A stretch of DNA of 64,000 bases from Bacteroidales bacterium (GTDB lineage Bacteria; Bacteroidota; Bacteroidia; Bacteroidales; UBA932), in contig JAFXVX010000013.1 in NCBI GenBank assembly GCA_017534745.1, forward strand, positions 186,001-250,000. Reading direction: 5' to 3'. The notes beneath the pieces were generated by a model. That model worked only from the letters and a program-made list of their open reading frames with translations, searched no databases and was not told the origin of the DNA. Shown here piece by piece: positions 18,813 through 26,532 of the stretch (position 1 is the stretch's first letter; each line of letters begins with the position of its first letter). The translations under genes and the position numbers were made by a program.

Positions 18813-19019
18813 ATGACACTTCCCGAAGCCATAGTCTACCTCCTCGCCTCATCGGGGTATGGGATGAAGACAGAGCAGATTGCTCGCGAGATTAATGCGC
18901 GCAGGCTGCACGTGCGGAAGGACGGGGAGGCGGTGACGGGGAAGCAGGTGTATGCCGTGGTGATGGCGCACCCGGAGATGTTCGTCAAGTCCGAGGGGCG
19001 GATACGGCTGATGATATGA
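18813..19019 (+). CDS. HARE-HTH domain small DNA-binding protein
   Basis: A 68-residue protein made of one winged-helix domain of the HB1/ASXL/restriction-endonuclease HTH type: MTLPEAIVYLLASSGYGMKT, IAREINARRL, GKQVYAVVMAHPEMFVKSEG, and the wing RIRL. Such domains accompany restriction and chromatin proteins and are thought to sense DNA modification. Its last 12 codons are duplicated 1.45 kb downstream (20439-20478), after the DUF4143 ATPase. The ATPase therefore seems to have arrived at this site with duplication of the gene end, leaving this copy intact. Confidence 0.75.
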   Translation: MTLPEAIVYLLASSGYGMKTEQIAREINARRLHVRKDGEAVTGKQVYAVVMAHPEMFVKSEGRIRLMI

Positions 19020-19024
19020 TCACC
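18985..19024 (+). repeat. left 40-bp direct repeat bracketing the DUF4143 ATPase cassette
   Basis: Identical at 39 of 40 positions to 20439-20478. It covers the end and stop codon of the HARE-HTH gene. The second copy begins on the base after the ATPase stop codon. Confidence 0.85.
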
Positions 19025-19041
19025 TCCCTCCCTAATGCATT

Positions 19042-19113
19042 TTATCGGACCATGATGGCCAGAATATTACATCTTATCGGATTTTAGGCAATCGTCATTT
19101 GCAGGTTATCGGA
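19042..19113. promoter_or_regulatory. three TTATCGGA octamers at exact 32-bp spacing upstream of the DUF4143 ATPase
   Basis: The octamer TTATCGGA occurs at 19042-19049, 19074-19081 and 19106-19113, starts being 32 bp apart each time, which is about three helical turns. Each copy is preceded by CATN or CAGN. The array ends 16 bp before a TACCTTTG -7-type box at 19130-19137. An operator or iteron for an in-phase DNA-binding protein fits best. Confidence 0.6.
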
Positions 19114-19129
19114 ATTCGAATATTTTTAC

Positions 19130-19137
19130 TACCTTTG
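19130..19137 (+). promoter_or_regulatory. possible -7 box of the DUF4143 ATPase gene
   Basis: TACCTTTG fits TANNTTTG and lies 23 nt before the ATG. No TTTG is found at the usual spacing upstream, so a regulator bound to the octamers may replace the -33 contact. Confidence 0.45.
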
Positions 19138-19160
19138 TATCAACGATATAGGCAAGATGT

Positions 19161-20438
19161 ATGATTGAAGAGAGAATTATCCTGCAAGTCCTTGCAGAAC
19201 AAAGAGATGAAATAATGGGATACGACCCATCGAAGTGGGTGTCCCGGCGGGAAGAATCAATGTTCGAGTTTGATAGCTCTATGGCTCAGGTTGTCATCGG
19301 CGTACGGCGCAGTGGGAAGTCCACCCTTTGCCACAAAGTGTTACTGGAACATAGCATCCGGTACGGTTACGTAAACCTCGACGACGACCGGCTCCTAGGG
19401 ATGAAAGCTGAGGACCTTAATACCGTCCTCTCGTGCGTTTACCAACTTTATGGAACTGACATCACTTACCTCTTCCTTGATGAGATTCAAGACGTGTACG
19501 GCTGGCATCTGTTTGTAAACCGACTGCTAAGAAGCCAGATGAAAGTATTCGTGACTGGCAGCAATGCCAAACTGCTCAGCAGCGAACTGACCACACACCT
19601 GACCGGCCGATACAACGAAATTCGCCTCTTCCCGTTCTCGTTTTTAGAATATTGTACATTCCACCAGATCGATATCGTCGGCATAACCACAAAGGCAGAC
19701 GCATCCCGCAAGAGCGCATTCATGGATTACATCGTAAGCGGTGGCTTCCCGGAGCTCCAGTATCTCAGGAACAAGCGAGGTTATATCGAGAGCCTTATCG
19801 GAGCCATACTTGAGAAGGACATCAAACGTCGCTTCAAGATTCGCAATGTTGATGCACTCCGTAAAATTGCGAACCACATCATCAATAACGCCTGCCATGA
19901 AATCAACTACGATGATATCTCTGACATCCTCGGCATAAGCGACAAAACCTGTAAGAAATACACGGACTACCTCCGTCAGGCATTCCTCATCCAGACACTC
20001 ACAAAGCACTCCTTCAAGAGTAAGTATAGAATCAGGAACCAGAAAGCTTATATCGTGGATTCGGGATTCCAGAACAACCGAGAGAATTCAATGGCCGGAG
20101 AGAACATCGGCTGGCGTTTAGAGAATGTGGTTTACATCGAACTTCTCCGGCGTTGTGCGTATGATTTCCGGGACGTTTACTATTATAAGGCAAATCCCAG
20201 GGCAAAGGAAGTGGACTTCGTCGTCTGTGACAAAGACCGTGCTCTTGAACTCATTCAGGTAGCTTACGAGATTGACACCACGAAGTCATTCAACAGGGAG
20301 ACCTCGGCTCTTATCCAAGCGGCAGGCCCTCTCCACTGCGATAACCTCACCCTAATTGCCTTCGCCCCTACGCGGGATGTCCAAATCAATGGTAAGACTA
20401 TCCACATCATCTCTGCCATTGATTGGCTTCTATCATAA
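19161..20438 (+). CDS. AAA+ ATPase with C-terminal DUF4143 domain
   Basis: A 425-residue protein. The AAA_14-type core has Walker A VIGVRRSGKSTLCHKV (about 45-60), Walker B TYLFLDEIQDVYGWHL (about 105-120) and the sensor region VFVTGSNAKLLSSELTTHLT followed by GRYNEIRLFPFSFLEY. The C-terminal DUF4143 part ends in a nuclease-like ENVVYIELLRR ... YYYKANPRAKEVDFVV pattern. Members are common solitary accessory genes in Bacteroidales with no settled function. The gene sits inside a 1,454-bp unit bracketed by a 40-bp direct repeat. Three regularly spaced octamers lie upstream. Both facts point to a self-contained cassette. Confidence 0.93.
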   Translation: MIEERIILQVLAEQRDEIMGYDPSKWVSRREESMFEFDSSMAQVVIGVRRSGKSTLCHKVLLEHSIRYGYVNLDDDRLLGMKAEDLNTVLSCVYQLYGTDITYLFLDEIQDVYGWHLFVNRLLRSQMKVFVTGSNAKLLSSELTTHLTGRYNEIRLFPFSFLEYCTFHQIDIVGITTKADASRKSAFMDYIVSGGFPELQYLRNKRGYIESLIGAILEKDIKRRFKIRNVDALRKIANHIINNACHEINYDDISDILGISDKTCKKYTDYLRQAFLIQTLTKHSFKSKYRIRNQKAYIVDSGFQNNRENSMAGENIGWRLENVVYIELLRRCAYDFRDVYYYKANPRAKEVDFVVCDKDRALELIQVAYEIDTTKSFNRETSALIQAAGPLHCDNLTLIAFAPTRDVQINGKTIHIISAIDWLLS

Positions 20439-20478
20439 TCAAGTCCGAGGGGCGGATACGGCTGATGATTTGATCACC
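20439..20478 (+). repeat. right 40-bp direct repeat bracketing the DUF4143 ATPase cassette
   Basis: Second copy of 18985-19024 with one mismatch (A to T). It begins immediately after the TAA of the ATPase gene and still encodes the end of the HARE-HTH protein plus its TGA stop. Confidence 0.85.
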
Positions 20479-21024
20479 GTTAGTCGCTGAAGGCCGTCCC
20501 GAAGACTTTCTCTTTGTTGATGTACCGGCCGTACAGATAGATGCAGACGTCCACCAGGAGGAGGACAAGCAGGCCGGCTGCACCGGCGGCACCATTTTCT
20601 CTCTGGAGGACGGCGACTGACCGCCCTACCGCGCGACTTCCTGAGCGACTGGCTGACCGGGCGACTGATTGGCTGACCAACCGACAAGCGTCAAGCGTCA
20701 ACGAGGCTCCAGCGGAACGGAGGGTTGTTGACAAAAAAGGGCGTTTTCGTCAATGAGGCTCCACCCTTCCGGAGGTTCGTTGACACCCGCCCAACTAGCC
20801 GTCCACAAAAACACCCTCAAAACGTGGACGGAACGTCCCCGACCGCCCCGTCATCCACAAAAACACCCCAAATACGTGGACGGAACTGTCCCGACCGCCC
20901 CGCCATCCACAAAAACACCCCTCCAGCGTGGATGGGACTGAGCATACTGTGGACAGAAGGTGAGTTGGTGCGGAATGCCGTGGAACGTAACTCGTTAATA
21001 ATTAGGGAGATGCCGGAAGTCTTT
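20479..21024. other. 546-bp region without a confident gene
   Basis: The left part contains a minus-strand frame ending at 20480 with a membrane-like stretch (GLLVLLLVDVCIYLYGRY) but no ATG, perhaps a remnant of a small membrane protein. The middle holds the 52-bp-period hairpin array. The right 70 bp lead into the IS3 element with no recognisable coding. Confidence 0.6.
20697..20956. repeat. hairpin array with 52-bp period, five units
   Basis: Units start at 20697, 20749, 20801, 20853 and 20905. Units 1-2 begin with a GTCAAC...GTTGAC inverted pair spanning 36 nt. Units 3-5 begin with RTCCAC, an A-rich 17-nt loop and GTGGAC or GTGGAT (29 nt). The three later units are near-identical over most of their length. 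A fifth hairpin of the same design lies at 25822-25849. Confidence 0.75.
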
Positions 21025-21082
21025 CCCCCGAAAATTGACATGACCCCCAAAAGTTAGACAAAGACTTTTGGAGGTCATTATT

Positions 21083-21604
21083 ATGAGTAAACACAGTATT
21101 GAAGAGAGATGGGCTGCCGTTCAGAGGTATCTTAACGGCGAGGCATCCACTTTCATTGCGAAGCAGACTGGGATTGATCATCATGACATAATCGTTTATG
21201 CCATGCGCTACCAAAGGGAAGGAATGGCCGGATTAGAAGACCGGAGACATCGTTGGTGGACTGTTGATGAAAAGCTAGCAGCCATAAATGAATATCTGAA
21301 AGAATCACTAACTTTGGAGGAGATTGCTGTAAAACACGGGATAAGCATTGGTTGCTTTAAGAATTGGTTACGTGCTTATAAGCGTGGAGATACGGAATCT
21401 TTGAAAGACAAACGTTTATATCCAAGACCAAAGACACTAATGGCTAAATCACGGAAAGATCCTTCCAAAATGACCAAGGAAGAGCTTCAGGACCTGGTGA
21501 AGGATCTTGCAGCCGAGAACGCGCTGTTAAAAAAAGTGAAAGCCTTAGTCGAAAAGAGGGAGGCCCAAGAACGCGAGACTGGGTCAAAGCCATCCACGAA
21601 CTAA
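21083..21604 (+). CDS. IS3-family transposase OrfA (helix-turn-helix protein)
   Basis: A 173-residue protein from the ATG at 21083, preceded by GGAGGT 7 nt upstream. It has two HTH units: SIEERWAAVQRYLNGEAS (about 4-21) and DEKLAAINEYLKESLTLEEI (about 62-81). The C-terminal part is a Leu-rich coiled coil (ELQDLVKDLAAENALLKKVK) used for dimer contact with OrfB. A7G at 21529-21536 forms a slippery site (zero frame TTA AAA AAA GTG), which allows a -1 shift into the orfB frame to make the OrfAB transposase. Confidence 0.92.
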   Translation: MSKHSIEERWAAVQRYLNGEASTFIAKQTGIDHHDIIVYAMRYQREGMAGLEDRRHRWWTVDEKLAAINEYLKESLTLEEIAVKHGISIGCFKNWLRAYKRGDTESLKDKRLYPRPKTLMAKSRKDPSKMTKEELQDLVKDLAAENALLKKVKALVEKREAQERETGSKPSTN

Positions 21605-21645
21605 GGCGTGAACATGACCTTGACAGACTGTTAAGGATCAAAGGG

Positions 21646-22422
21646 ATGGCACGTTCTACATTCTATTATCACTTAAAAAGAATGGGACTTTCTGATGGTT
21701 ATGATGGCCTCAGAGAGGACATCAACCGCATATATGAAGAGAATCGCGGCTGGTATGGCTACCGTCGAATCACTTTTGCTCTACGTAATGAGGGCACTTT
21801 GGTTAACCATAAGACAGTCCAGAAGCTGATGAGGCAACTACACTTGAAGGGTAAGCAGAAAAAAGTCCATTACCGTTCTTTCAAAGGAGAGGTCGGAATA
21901 GTTGCTCCCAACGTAGTTGACCGTAACTTCAAATCTGATAAACCCTATCAGAAAATGACAACCGATGTATCCCAGGTGACGATAAAGGATACCAAGATGT
22001 TCTTCTCTCCTTTGCTGGACATGTACAATGGTGAAATCATAACTTATACTATAACCGACCGGCCGGATCTACATATGGTAACCGATATGATGGATCAGGC
22101 TCTACAGCAAATCAGTATCCCTGAGGGATGTATGATACACTCCGATCAAGGTTGGCATTATCAGCATAAACACTATCAAAAGCTATTGAAAGACAACGGT
22201 ATAACTCAGAGTATGTCAAGGAAAGGGAACTGTCTTGATAATGCTATGATGGAAAACTTCTTTGGGATAATGAAATCAGAGTTGCTATATTTGTACAAGT
22301 GGGACAGCATGGAACAGTTCAAAGCAGCTCTCCGTGAGTATGTCGACTACTACAACAATAAGCGAATCAAACTACGGTTAAACGGACTGAGTCCGGTGCA
22401 ATACCGAACTCAGAACATGTAA
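21646..22422 (+). CDS. IS3-family transposase OrfB (DDE integrase core)
   Basis: The 258-residue frame from the first ATG. The same frame is open upstream to the slippery site at 21535 and encodes typical OrfB sequence (DWVKAIHELRREHDLDRLLR), so the functional form is the OrfAB fusion. The HTH_21-type region (YEENRGWYGYRRITFAL) is followed by the rve core with the DDE triad: first Asp in TTDVSQVTIK (about residue 107), second in IHSDQGWHYQH (about 165), Glu in MMENFFGIMKSEL (about 200). All three catalytic residues are present, so it is probably active. Confidence 0.94.
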   Translation: MARSTFYYHLKRMGLSDGYDGLREDINRIYEENRGWYGYRRITFALRNEGTLVNHKTVQKLMRQLHLKGKQKKVHYRSFKGEVGIVAPNVVDRNFKSDKPYQKMTTDVSQVTIKDTKMFFSPLLDMYNGEIITYTITDRPDLHMVTDMMDQALQQISIPEGCMIHSDQGWHYQHKHYQKLLKDNGITQSMSRKGNCLDNAMMENFFGIMKSELLYLYKWDSMEQFKAALREYVDYYNNKRIKLRLNGLSPVQYRTQNM

Positions 22423-22583
22423 AAATCTATTATTAACCGTCCAACTTTTGGGGTGCACATCAAATTTGGGGGATTGACCTCCATCAATTGCCTATGCGAC
22501 AATCACTTACACTCCACGTGGCAGGCGGGGAGAATCGTGGATGAGACGATGTCAGTGGGAGAATCGTGGTGAACGATACCGCT

Positions 22584-24647
22584 CTACCACCAACTGCCGG
22601 GAGGGCCACCGCCGCCGGGGCCGTGGCCGCCACCGCCGCCGCCCGTGTAGTCGGACAGGCTGACGGAGGAGCCGCCGGAGATGCCTTCGACCGCCCAGGC
22701 GCCGTTGCACTTCGGGGTGCCGCTGACGCTCACGTTCTTAAGTCCGGCGGAAAGCGAAGGGGCCGAGACGATATAAGAGGAGATGCTCGACGGGCCCTTG
22801 AAGGCCGCCAAGGTGGTCCCGTCGGCGGTGAGGGCGTTCCACTTTCCTGCCGAGCAACTCATGTTATATATCTTATTCTCAGTGTAATAGTTTCTCTCCA
22901 GGCCGCCGTATGCGACGATGGTCGCGCCGGAATAGATGTAGAGCCTGTAGCCATCTTCAGTGTTGGCGTCGATGGCGACTTCCGGCGTTCCGGCGGTGGA
23001 CACCGCGAAGACCTTGCCGCCGTTAATCTTGGTGTCGCCGTTGGAGTCCAGGGCGTCGTTCTTCGAAGAATAGGCGTAGATGTAGCCGTCGTTGATTTCG
23101 AGCTTGCCCTGAGCGTTGACCGCGTCGTCGCCGGTCGAGGTCACGTGGATCTCGCCGCCGTCGATGGTCAGATCGCCCTTGACCTCGAAGCCCTCGCCGC
23201 TGGCGCTGTTGACGATAATAGTGCCGCCGCTGACGGTCATATTGCCGGCGTGGCCGGTGACCTCCGCGTGGTCGCCGGTGCCGTTTTTCGTCACCCAGCC
23301 GATCTTGATGCCCTTGGCCGAGACGTCGTTGACCTCGCGGCCGTTAGTCGTCACTGTCAAAGTCCCGCCGGATATTTTACTGTCTGCTACAGTGTGGTTT
23401 GTCTCGTCGTAATCATAGACGCCGGCACGGATGCCCTTGCCACCGTCGCCGGTGTTCTGGATCGTGAGCGATCCGCCCGTCATTTCAAAATAGCTGTCCG
23501 CCTTGACGCCGGCAGTGCCGCTGTATTCCGCATCCTCCTCGTCGTAGGCTACTCCGCCGGTGGAGGAGACCATGTGGGTACCGCCTTCTACCAGCACGTA
23601 TTCGTTGGAGGATATACCTTTTTTCATGGCGCCGGCAATCGACACGACCAGCGAGCCGTTGCTCAGCTGGACGCCGTCACTTCCTTTCAGGCCATTACCG
23701 GCACTCGAACCGCATGTCACTTTTATCACCGGGCTTTGCATCAGCCGGACGTAGTCGTCGGAGCTGATGCCGGCTTTCTCCTGCTTATTCAACGCATTGA
23801 CCGTCAGGATACCGCTACCGCTGAATATCAACTGCGCTTCGCTGAAAAACACCGCCTTCTGGTCTTCCTCGCCGACCAGCGTGTAGGCAGCAGAGGCTCC
23901 GTCCGAGAGCTTGTTCTCCCCTTCCACGACGACGAACGTCCGCTTCTTGTTCTGGTTGTTGATCGCCGCGCCGTCCGGGTTCGTGATGCTCACCCCGTTA
24001 AGGAGGATAGCCTGCTTTTTGGCGCCGTAAACCTTGAAATAGCCATTGGAGGTGCTGCCCTTGAGTTCATAGACGAGAACCTGGCCGCCGGTGTTCGTCA
24101 CCGTGACCTTGTTTCCGTCCACGGCGACATATCCGTAGGTGTCACCATCGACCGCCGCGCTCCCGTTTTCCGAGAAAATGATAGTGATTTTCCCGGCAAA
24201 CGTCGTATTGGAAATATCATCGTCGGACGAAGGATCGCCGGTGGATTCGAAGGTCAGATCGCCGCCTTCCCCGCTCTCCGCAGGGTCCCGTACTATCAAT
24301 ATATACGACGCCACGGCCGCAAAATAGCTGTCGTCTCCCTGGGTCGAAGCAGTGATTTCGGAGACGCCGCTGCCGACAAGCGTCACGGCGCCCTCCTCAT
24401 CAACCGTCGCCACATCGGGCTCGGACGATGTATAGGAAATCTCCATCCCGTAGGGATTGGAGAGCACGGGGAAAACATTTTCCTGCCCCAGCAGCGCCAC
24501 AAAGGAAGCTTCGCTCCACGACAGGGTCGGATCATTAAGCGCGGCCACAGAGGCATCTGGCGCATCCGGGCCCTGCATCGCATCACCGGACTTGCAGCCG
24601 ACGGCCACAGCGGCGGCCAAAACGGCTATGATCATAACTTTTTTCAT
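22584..24647 (-). CDS. secreted Cthe_2159-like carbohydrate-binding beta-helix lipoprotein with Gly-rich tail
   Basis: A 687-residue protein starting at the ATG at 24647. The lipobox is VAVGC. An Ig-like BIG2 region (about 40-110; ISYTSSEPDVATVDEEGAVT) is followed by a long parallel beta-helix with Cthe_2159/DUF4353-type repeats: ILLNGVSITNPDGAAINNQN, NALNKQEKAGISSDDYVR, FEVKGDLTIDGGEIHVTS, TGDDAVNAQGKLEIN and NDALDSNGDTKINGGKV. Family members bind plant polysaccharides such as polygalacturonate. The C-terminus ends in a Gly/Pro-rich tail (YTGGGGGGHGPGGGGPPG). A long plus-strand frame over the same DNA is a shadow. Confidence 0.88.
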   Translation of the reverse strand: MKKVMIIAVLAAAVAVGCKSGDAMQGPDAPDASVAALNDPTLSWSEASFVALLGQENVFPVLSNPYGMEISYTSSEPDVATVDEEGAVTLVGSGVSEITASTQGDDSYFAAVASYILIVRDPAESGEGGDLTFESTGDPSSDDDISNTTFAGKITIIFSENGSAAVDGDTYGYVAVDGNKVTVTNTGGQVLVYELKGSTSNGYFKVYGAKKQAILLNGVSITNPDGAAINNQNKKRTFVVVEGENKLSDGASAAYTLVGEEDQKAVFFSEAQLIFSGSGILTVNALNKQEKAGISSDDYVRLMQSPVIKVTCGSSAGNGLKGSDGVQLSNGSLVVSIAGAMKKGISSNEYVLVEGGTHMVSSTGGVAYDEEDAEYSGTAGVKADSYFEMTGGSLTIQNTGDGGKGIRAGVYDYDETNHTVADSKISGGTLTVTTNGREVNDVSAKGIKIGWVTKNGTGDHAEVTGHAGNMTVSGGTIIVNSASGEGFEVKGDLTIDGGEIHVTSTGDDAVNAQGKLEINDGYIYAYSSKNDALDSNGDTKINGGKVFAVSTAGTPEVAIDANTEDGYRLYIYSGATIVAYGGLERNYYTENKIYNMSCSAGKWNALTADGTTLAAFKGPSSISSYIVSAPSLSAGLKNVSVSGTPKCNGAWAVEGISGGSSVSLSDYTGGGGGGHGPGGGGPPGSWW

Positions 24648-24653
24648 AACAGG

Positions 24654-24681
24654 CAAATATAAGAAATTCCCCTATTTGCAA
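24654..24681 (-). promoter_or_regulatory. possible promoter of the Cthe_2159-like gene
   Basis: TATATTTG on the minus strand (24654-24661) with TTTG 17 nt upstream. The -7 box is so close to the ATG that the message would be almost leaderless. Confidence 0.4.
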
Positions 24682-24720
24682 AAAAAGTGCTAAATTAGTG
24701 CCGTAAATATAGGATTTACT

Positions 24721-24819
24721 ATGAAACTAACACTCTCCCCCGACAAGACCAAACTCTACTTCACCGTCGAAGGCGAGACCACCGAGTTCCACAAAGTATC
24801 CTCCTGGGAAGAAGACTAG
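24721..24819 (+). CDS. possible 32-residue small protein
   Basis: An ATG at 24721 opens a 32-codon frame (MKLTLSPDKTKLYFTVEGET, then TEFHKVSSWEED) ending in TAG. The residues alternate polar and hydrophobic like a beta hairpin, and the end is acidic. It lies between two converging or diverging genes and ends in a stem-loop that could terminate it. Codon use is like that of neighbouring genes. I do not recognise it. Confidence 0.5.
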   Translation: MKLTLSPDKTKLYFTVEGETTEFHKVSSWEED

Positions 24820-24841
24820 CGCCCCACCGTCGGGCTAGTCT
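24813..24841. terminator. stem-loop between convergent genes
   Basis: AGACTAGC, 13 nt, GCTAGTCT. It overlaps the stop codon of the 32-codon ORF on the plus strand and that of the minus-strand gene at 24835. There is only a weak T tract, so the call is moderate. Confidence 0.5.
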
Positions 24842-25764
24842 CTTTCGAGATAGTCGAGCTCCATGTCGTATTCGATCTCGCGGTCGGGGCCCTCGTCGAG
24901 GCCCGGGTCGAACTCCGAATAGGGGCACACGAGTTCCGTCGCCGTCATCTCTTCGATGATTTCCTGCAGGTGAGACGGCAGGCGCGGGAAGAGATTATAA
25001 CGGATACGATTCTCCAGATAATTGACGCTACGCGTGTAGTCATAGATGCTCCGCTTCGGGTCCACACCCTCCGGCGGCACTATGAAAGCAATTGATTTCC
25101 AGCCCAGTCCACTGCGAGTTTTCTTACAAACAGCAGCGAACCATCCCCCGGAAGCACCCTGCGCCTGCCCTGCGCCTTGGCCCGCAACCTGCGCCTGCCC
25201 GGTACTCCGCCCCATCTTCTTCAGCGGCCCGCAGACAACGTCTGCAGCCCCCTTCGGGCTCTCACCCGCCCATCCCCGGCAGAACTCAAACACCGGCGCG
25301 AGTTCCGCCGGCACCCCCGTCAGCGCGGTTGCGGCCGCCTGCTGCAACAGACTGCCCTGCAATGGCGCGGCCGCTGTGAGCGACGGTCCGCCCTGGCCCC
25401 GCGCCGAAGTTGCTGCCGCCTGCTGCTGGCTGACTCCCGGCTTCACCAGCGCGCTGCTCCCCTGCTGGGCGGGCAGCTGCACCGCGACGCCGGGGAGCGT
25501 CTCGGCGTACACCGCCCACATCGTCCAGCGGGGAACGGCGCGCACGGAGTCGGCGCCCTCCCAGTGGCCGTCGCGGTAGCGCACGACGCGGTCGATCTGC
25601 CCGTCGCTCTTCACGGGCAGCCCGAGCGCCGGCAGGAACCGCCGGTTCGCCCGCGCATGCACCCGCGACGCGCTCAGCACCTCCTGCCCCGCCCCCTCCA
25701 GGGGCAGCAGCAACAGCAGTAGCGTCGCCGCCAGCGCCGCCAGTATGTACGCCCGGTTTTTCAT
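24835..25764 (-). CDS. secreted protein of unknown function
   Basis: 309 residues from the ATG at 25764. It has a strong signal peptide (ILAALAATLLLLLLPLEGAG). The mature part starts with SASRVHARANRRFLPALGLP and YRDGHWEGADSVRAVPRWTM. A low-complexity middle rich in Ala, Gln and Gly follows (about 105-215). The end is acidic (FDPGLDEGPDREIEYDMELD). No family was recognised. Several frames are open in this GC-rich stretch, but only this one has a signal peptide and a well-composed C-terminus. Confidence 0.68.
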   Translation of the reverse strand: MKNRAYILAALAATLLLLLLPLEGAGQEVLSASRVHARANRRFLPALGLPVKSDGQIDRVVRYRDGHWEGADSVRAVPRWTMWAVYAETLPGVAVQLPAQQGSSALVKPGVSQQQAAATSARGQGGPSLTAAAPLQGSLLQQAAATALTGVPAELAPVFEFCRGWAGESPKGAADVVCGPLKKMGRSTGQAQVAGQGAGQAQGASGGWFAAVCKKTRSGLGWKSIAFIVPPEGVDPKRSIYDYTRSVNYLENRIRYNLFPRLPSHLQEIIEEMTATELVCPYSEFDPGLDEGPDREIEYDMELDYLERD

Positions 25765-25821
25765 CGTATCGCCGTAAAGGTAAAACATTTACCCCGAATA
25801 ATAAAACCGACTGCCCCCGCT

Positions 25822-25849
25822 GTCCACAAAACAACCCCAAAACGTGGAC
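25822..25849. repeat. solitary GTCCAC hairpin, same type as the 52-bp array
   Basis: GTCCAC, a 16-nt A/C-rich loop, GTGGAC. It lies 4 bp downstream of the LMW-PTP stop codon and may end its transcript. It is the only copy found away from 20801-20933. Confidence 0.65.
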
Positions 25850-25853
25850 GAAG

Positions 25854-26306
25854 CTAGAGGGCCGAGGTGAGCATCGCCTCGCAGCCAGCGAGGATGTCCT
25901 GGAAGGCGGTTTCGAAATCGCCCGTGTACCACGGATCCGCGACGTCGCGGCCGATGCCCGTATATGACATCAGCAAGTGAACTTTCCCCTCCGGATCTGA
26001 CGGGAAAATATACCGCAGCCACCGCAGATTGGAGGCGTCCATACAAATGATCCGGTCGAACCGGTCATAATCCGCACGCGTAACCTGACGCGCCCGCTTC
26101 CCCTCATCGAACGCCACGCCATGCTGCCTCAGACACCGCTTCGCCGGCGGATAGATCGGATTCCCCTCCTCCTCCGCTGACACTGCCGCCGACTCGACAT
26201 AATACTCCCCCTCCATCCCCCTCGCCTTCACCAGCGCCTTCATCACAAACTCCGCCATCGGACTCCTGCAAATATTCCCATGGCACACAAACAGAATCTT
26301 AACCAT
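25854..26306 (-). CDS. low-molecular-weight protein-tyrosine phosphatase
   Basis: 150 residues from the ATG at 26306, the standard LMW-PTP length. The N-terminal catalytic P-loop is FVCHGNICRSPMAEFV (C-x5-R-S), and the general-acid Asp is in DPWYTGDFETAF near the end. It hydrolyses phosphotyrosine and may act on tyrosine kinases of capsule export. No kinase or capsule gene is beside it here. The gene stands alone, with an AT-rich 226-bp gap upstream. Confidence 0.96.
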   Translation of the reverse strand: MVKILFVCHGNICRSPMAEFVMKALVKARGMEGEYYVESAAVSAEEEGNPIYPPAKRCLRQHGVAFDEGKRARQVTRADYDRFDRIICMDASNLRWLRYIFPSDPEGKVHLLMSYTGIGRDVADPWYTGDFETAFQDILAGCEAMLTSAL

Positions 26307-26459
26307 AACTCTCAGTTTCTCTAGAGACAAATATAAGATTTATAAATTTTATCTACCCCTTAAAAACTTTCAGACTACCCTTCATTTTTTTCTGTTTTTT
26401 ATTGTCGAAATTTTTGTTTTTTATCCTATTCTGACATAAAAACATATATTATTGTAGCT

Positions 26460-26485
26460 CGGCTCTCCACACCATCGGAGAGCCG
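26460..26485 (+). promoter_or_regulatory. 9-bp stem-loop in the leader of the 193-residue gene
   Basis: CGGCTCTCC, 8-nt loop, GGAGAGCCG, perfectly paired and 48 nt before the ATG. No T tract follows. It may be an RNA element stabilising or attenuating the transcript, or an operator. Confidence 0.5.
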
Positions 26486-26532
26486 GGCATTCTTCACGAT
26501 GAAGGGTGCAATAAAAATTTCCTGGACTAAAA

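Larger units (their letters stand above)
21025..22472 (+). mobile_element. IS3-family insertion sequence, apparently complete
   Basis: About 1.45 kb. Inner terminal repeats TGACCCCCAAAAGTTAGAC (21041-21059) and, inverted, TGCACCCCAAAAGTTGGAC (22439-22457) match at 16 of 19 positions. A second outer pair (CCCCCGAAAATTGACATG and, inverted, CCCCCAAATTTGATG) lies just outside, so the true ends may be 21025 and 22472. No clear target duplication was found. It carries overlapping orfA and orfB joined by a predicted -1 frameshift. Confidence 0.88.

Noticed and set aside
20480..20734. 84-codon minus-strand frame with a membrane-like stretch
   Set aside because: No ATG or other good start, overlaps other open frames and repeats; noted only as a possible remnant.
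20697..20956. CRISPR array
   Set aside because: Only five units, the whole unit rather than a spacer-separated repeat is conserved, and there are no cas genes.
22566..24662. 698-codon plus-strand frame
   Set aside because: Antisense to the Cthe_2159-like gene, which has a signal peptide and clear repeats.
25177..25840. Long plus- and minus-strand frames across the 309-residue secreted protein
   Set aside because: GC-rich shadows that lack signal peptides or motifs; one is Arg/Ala-rich low complexity.
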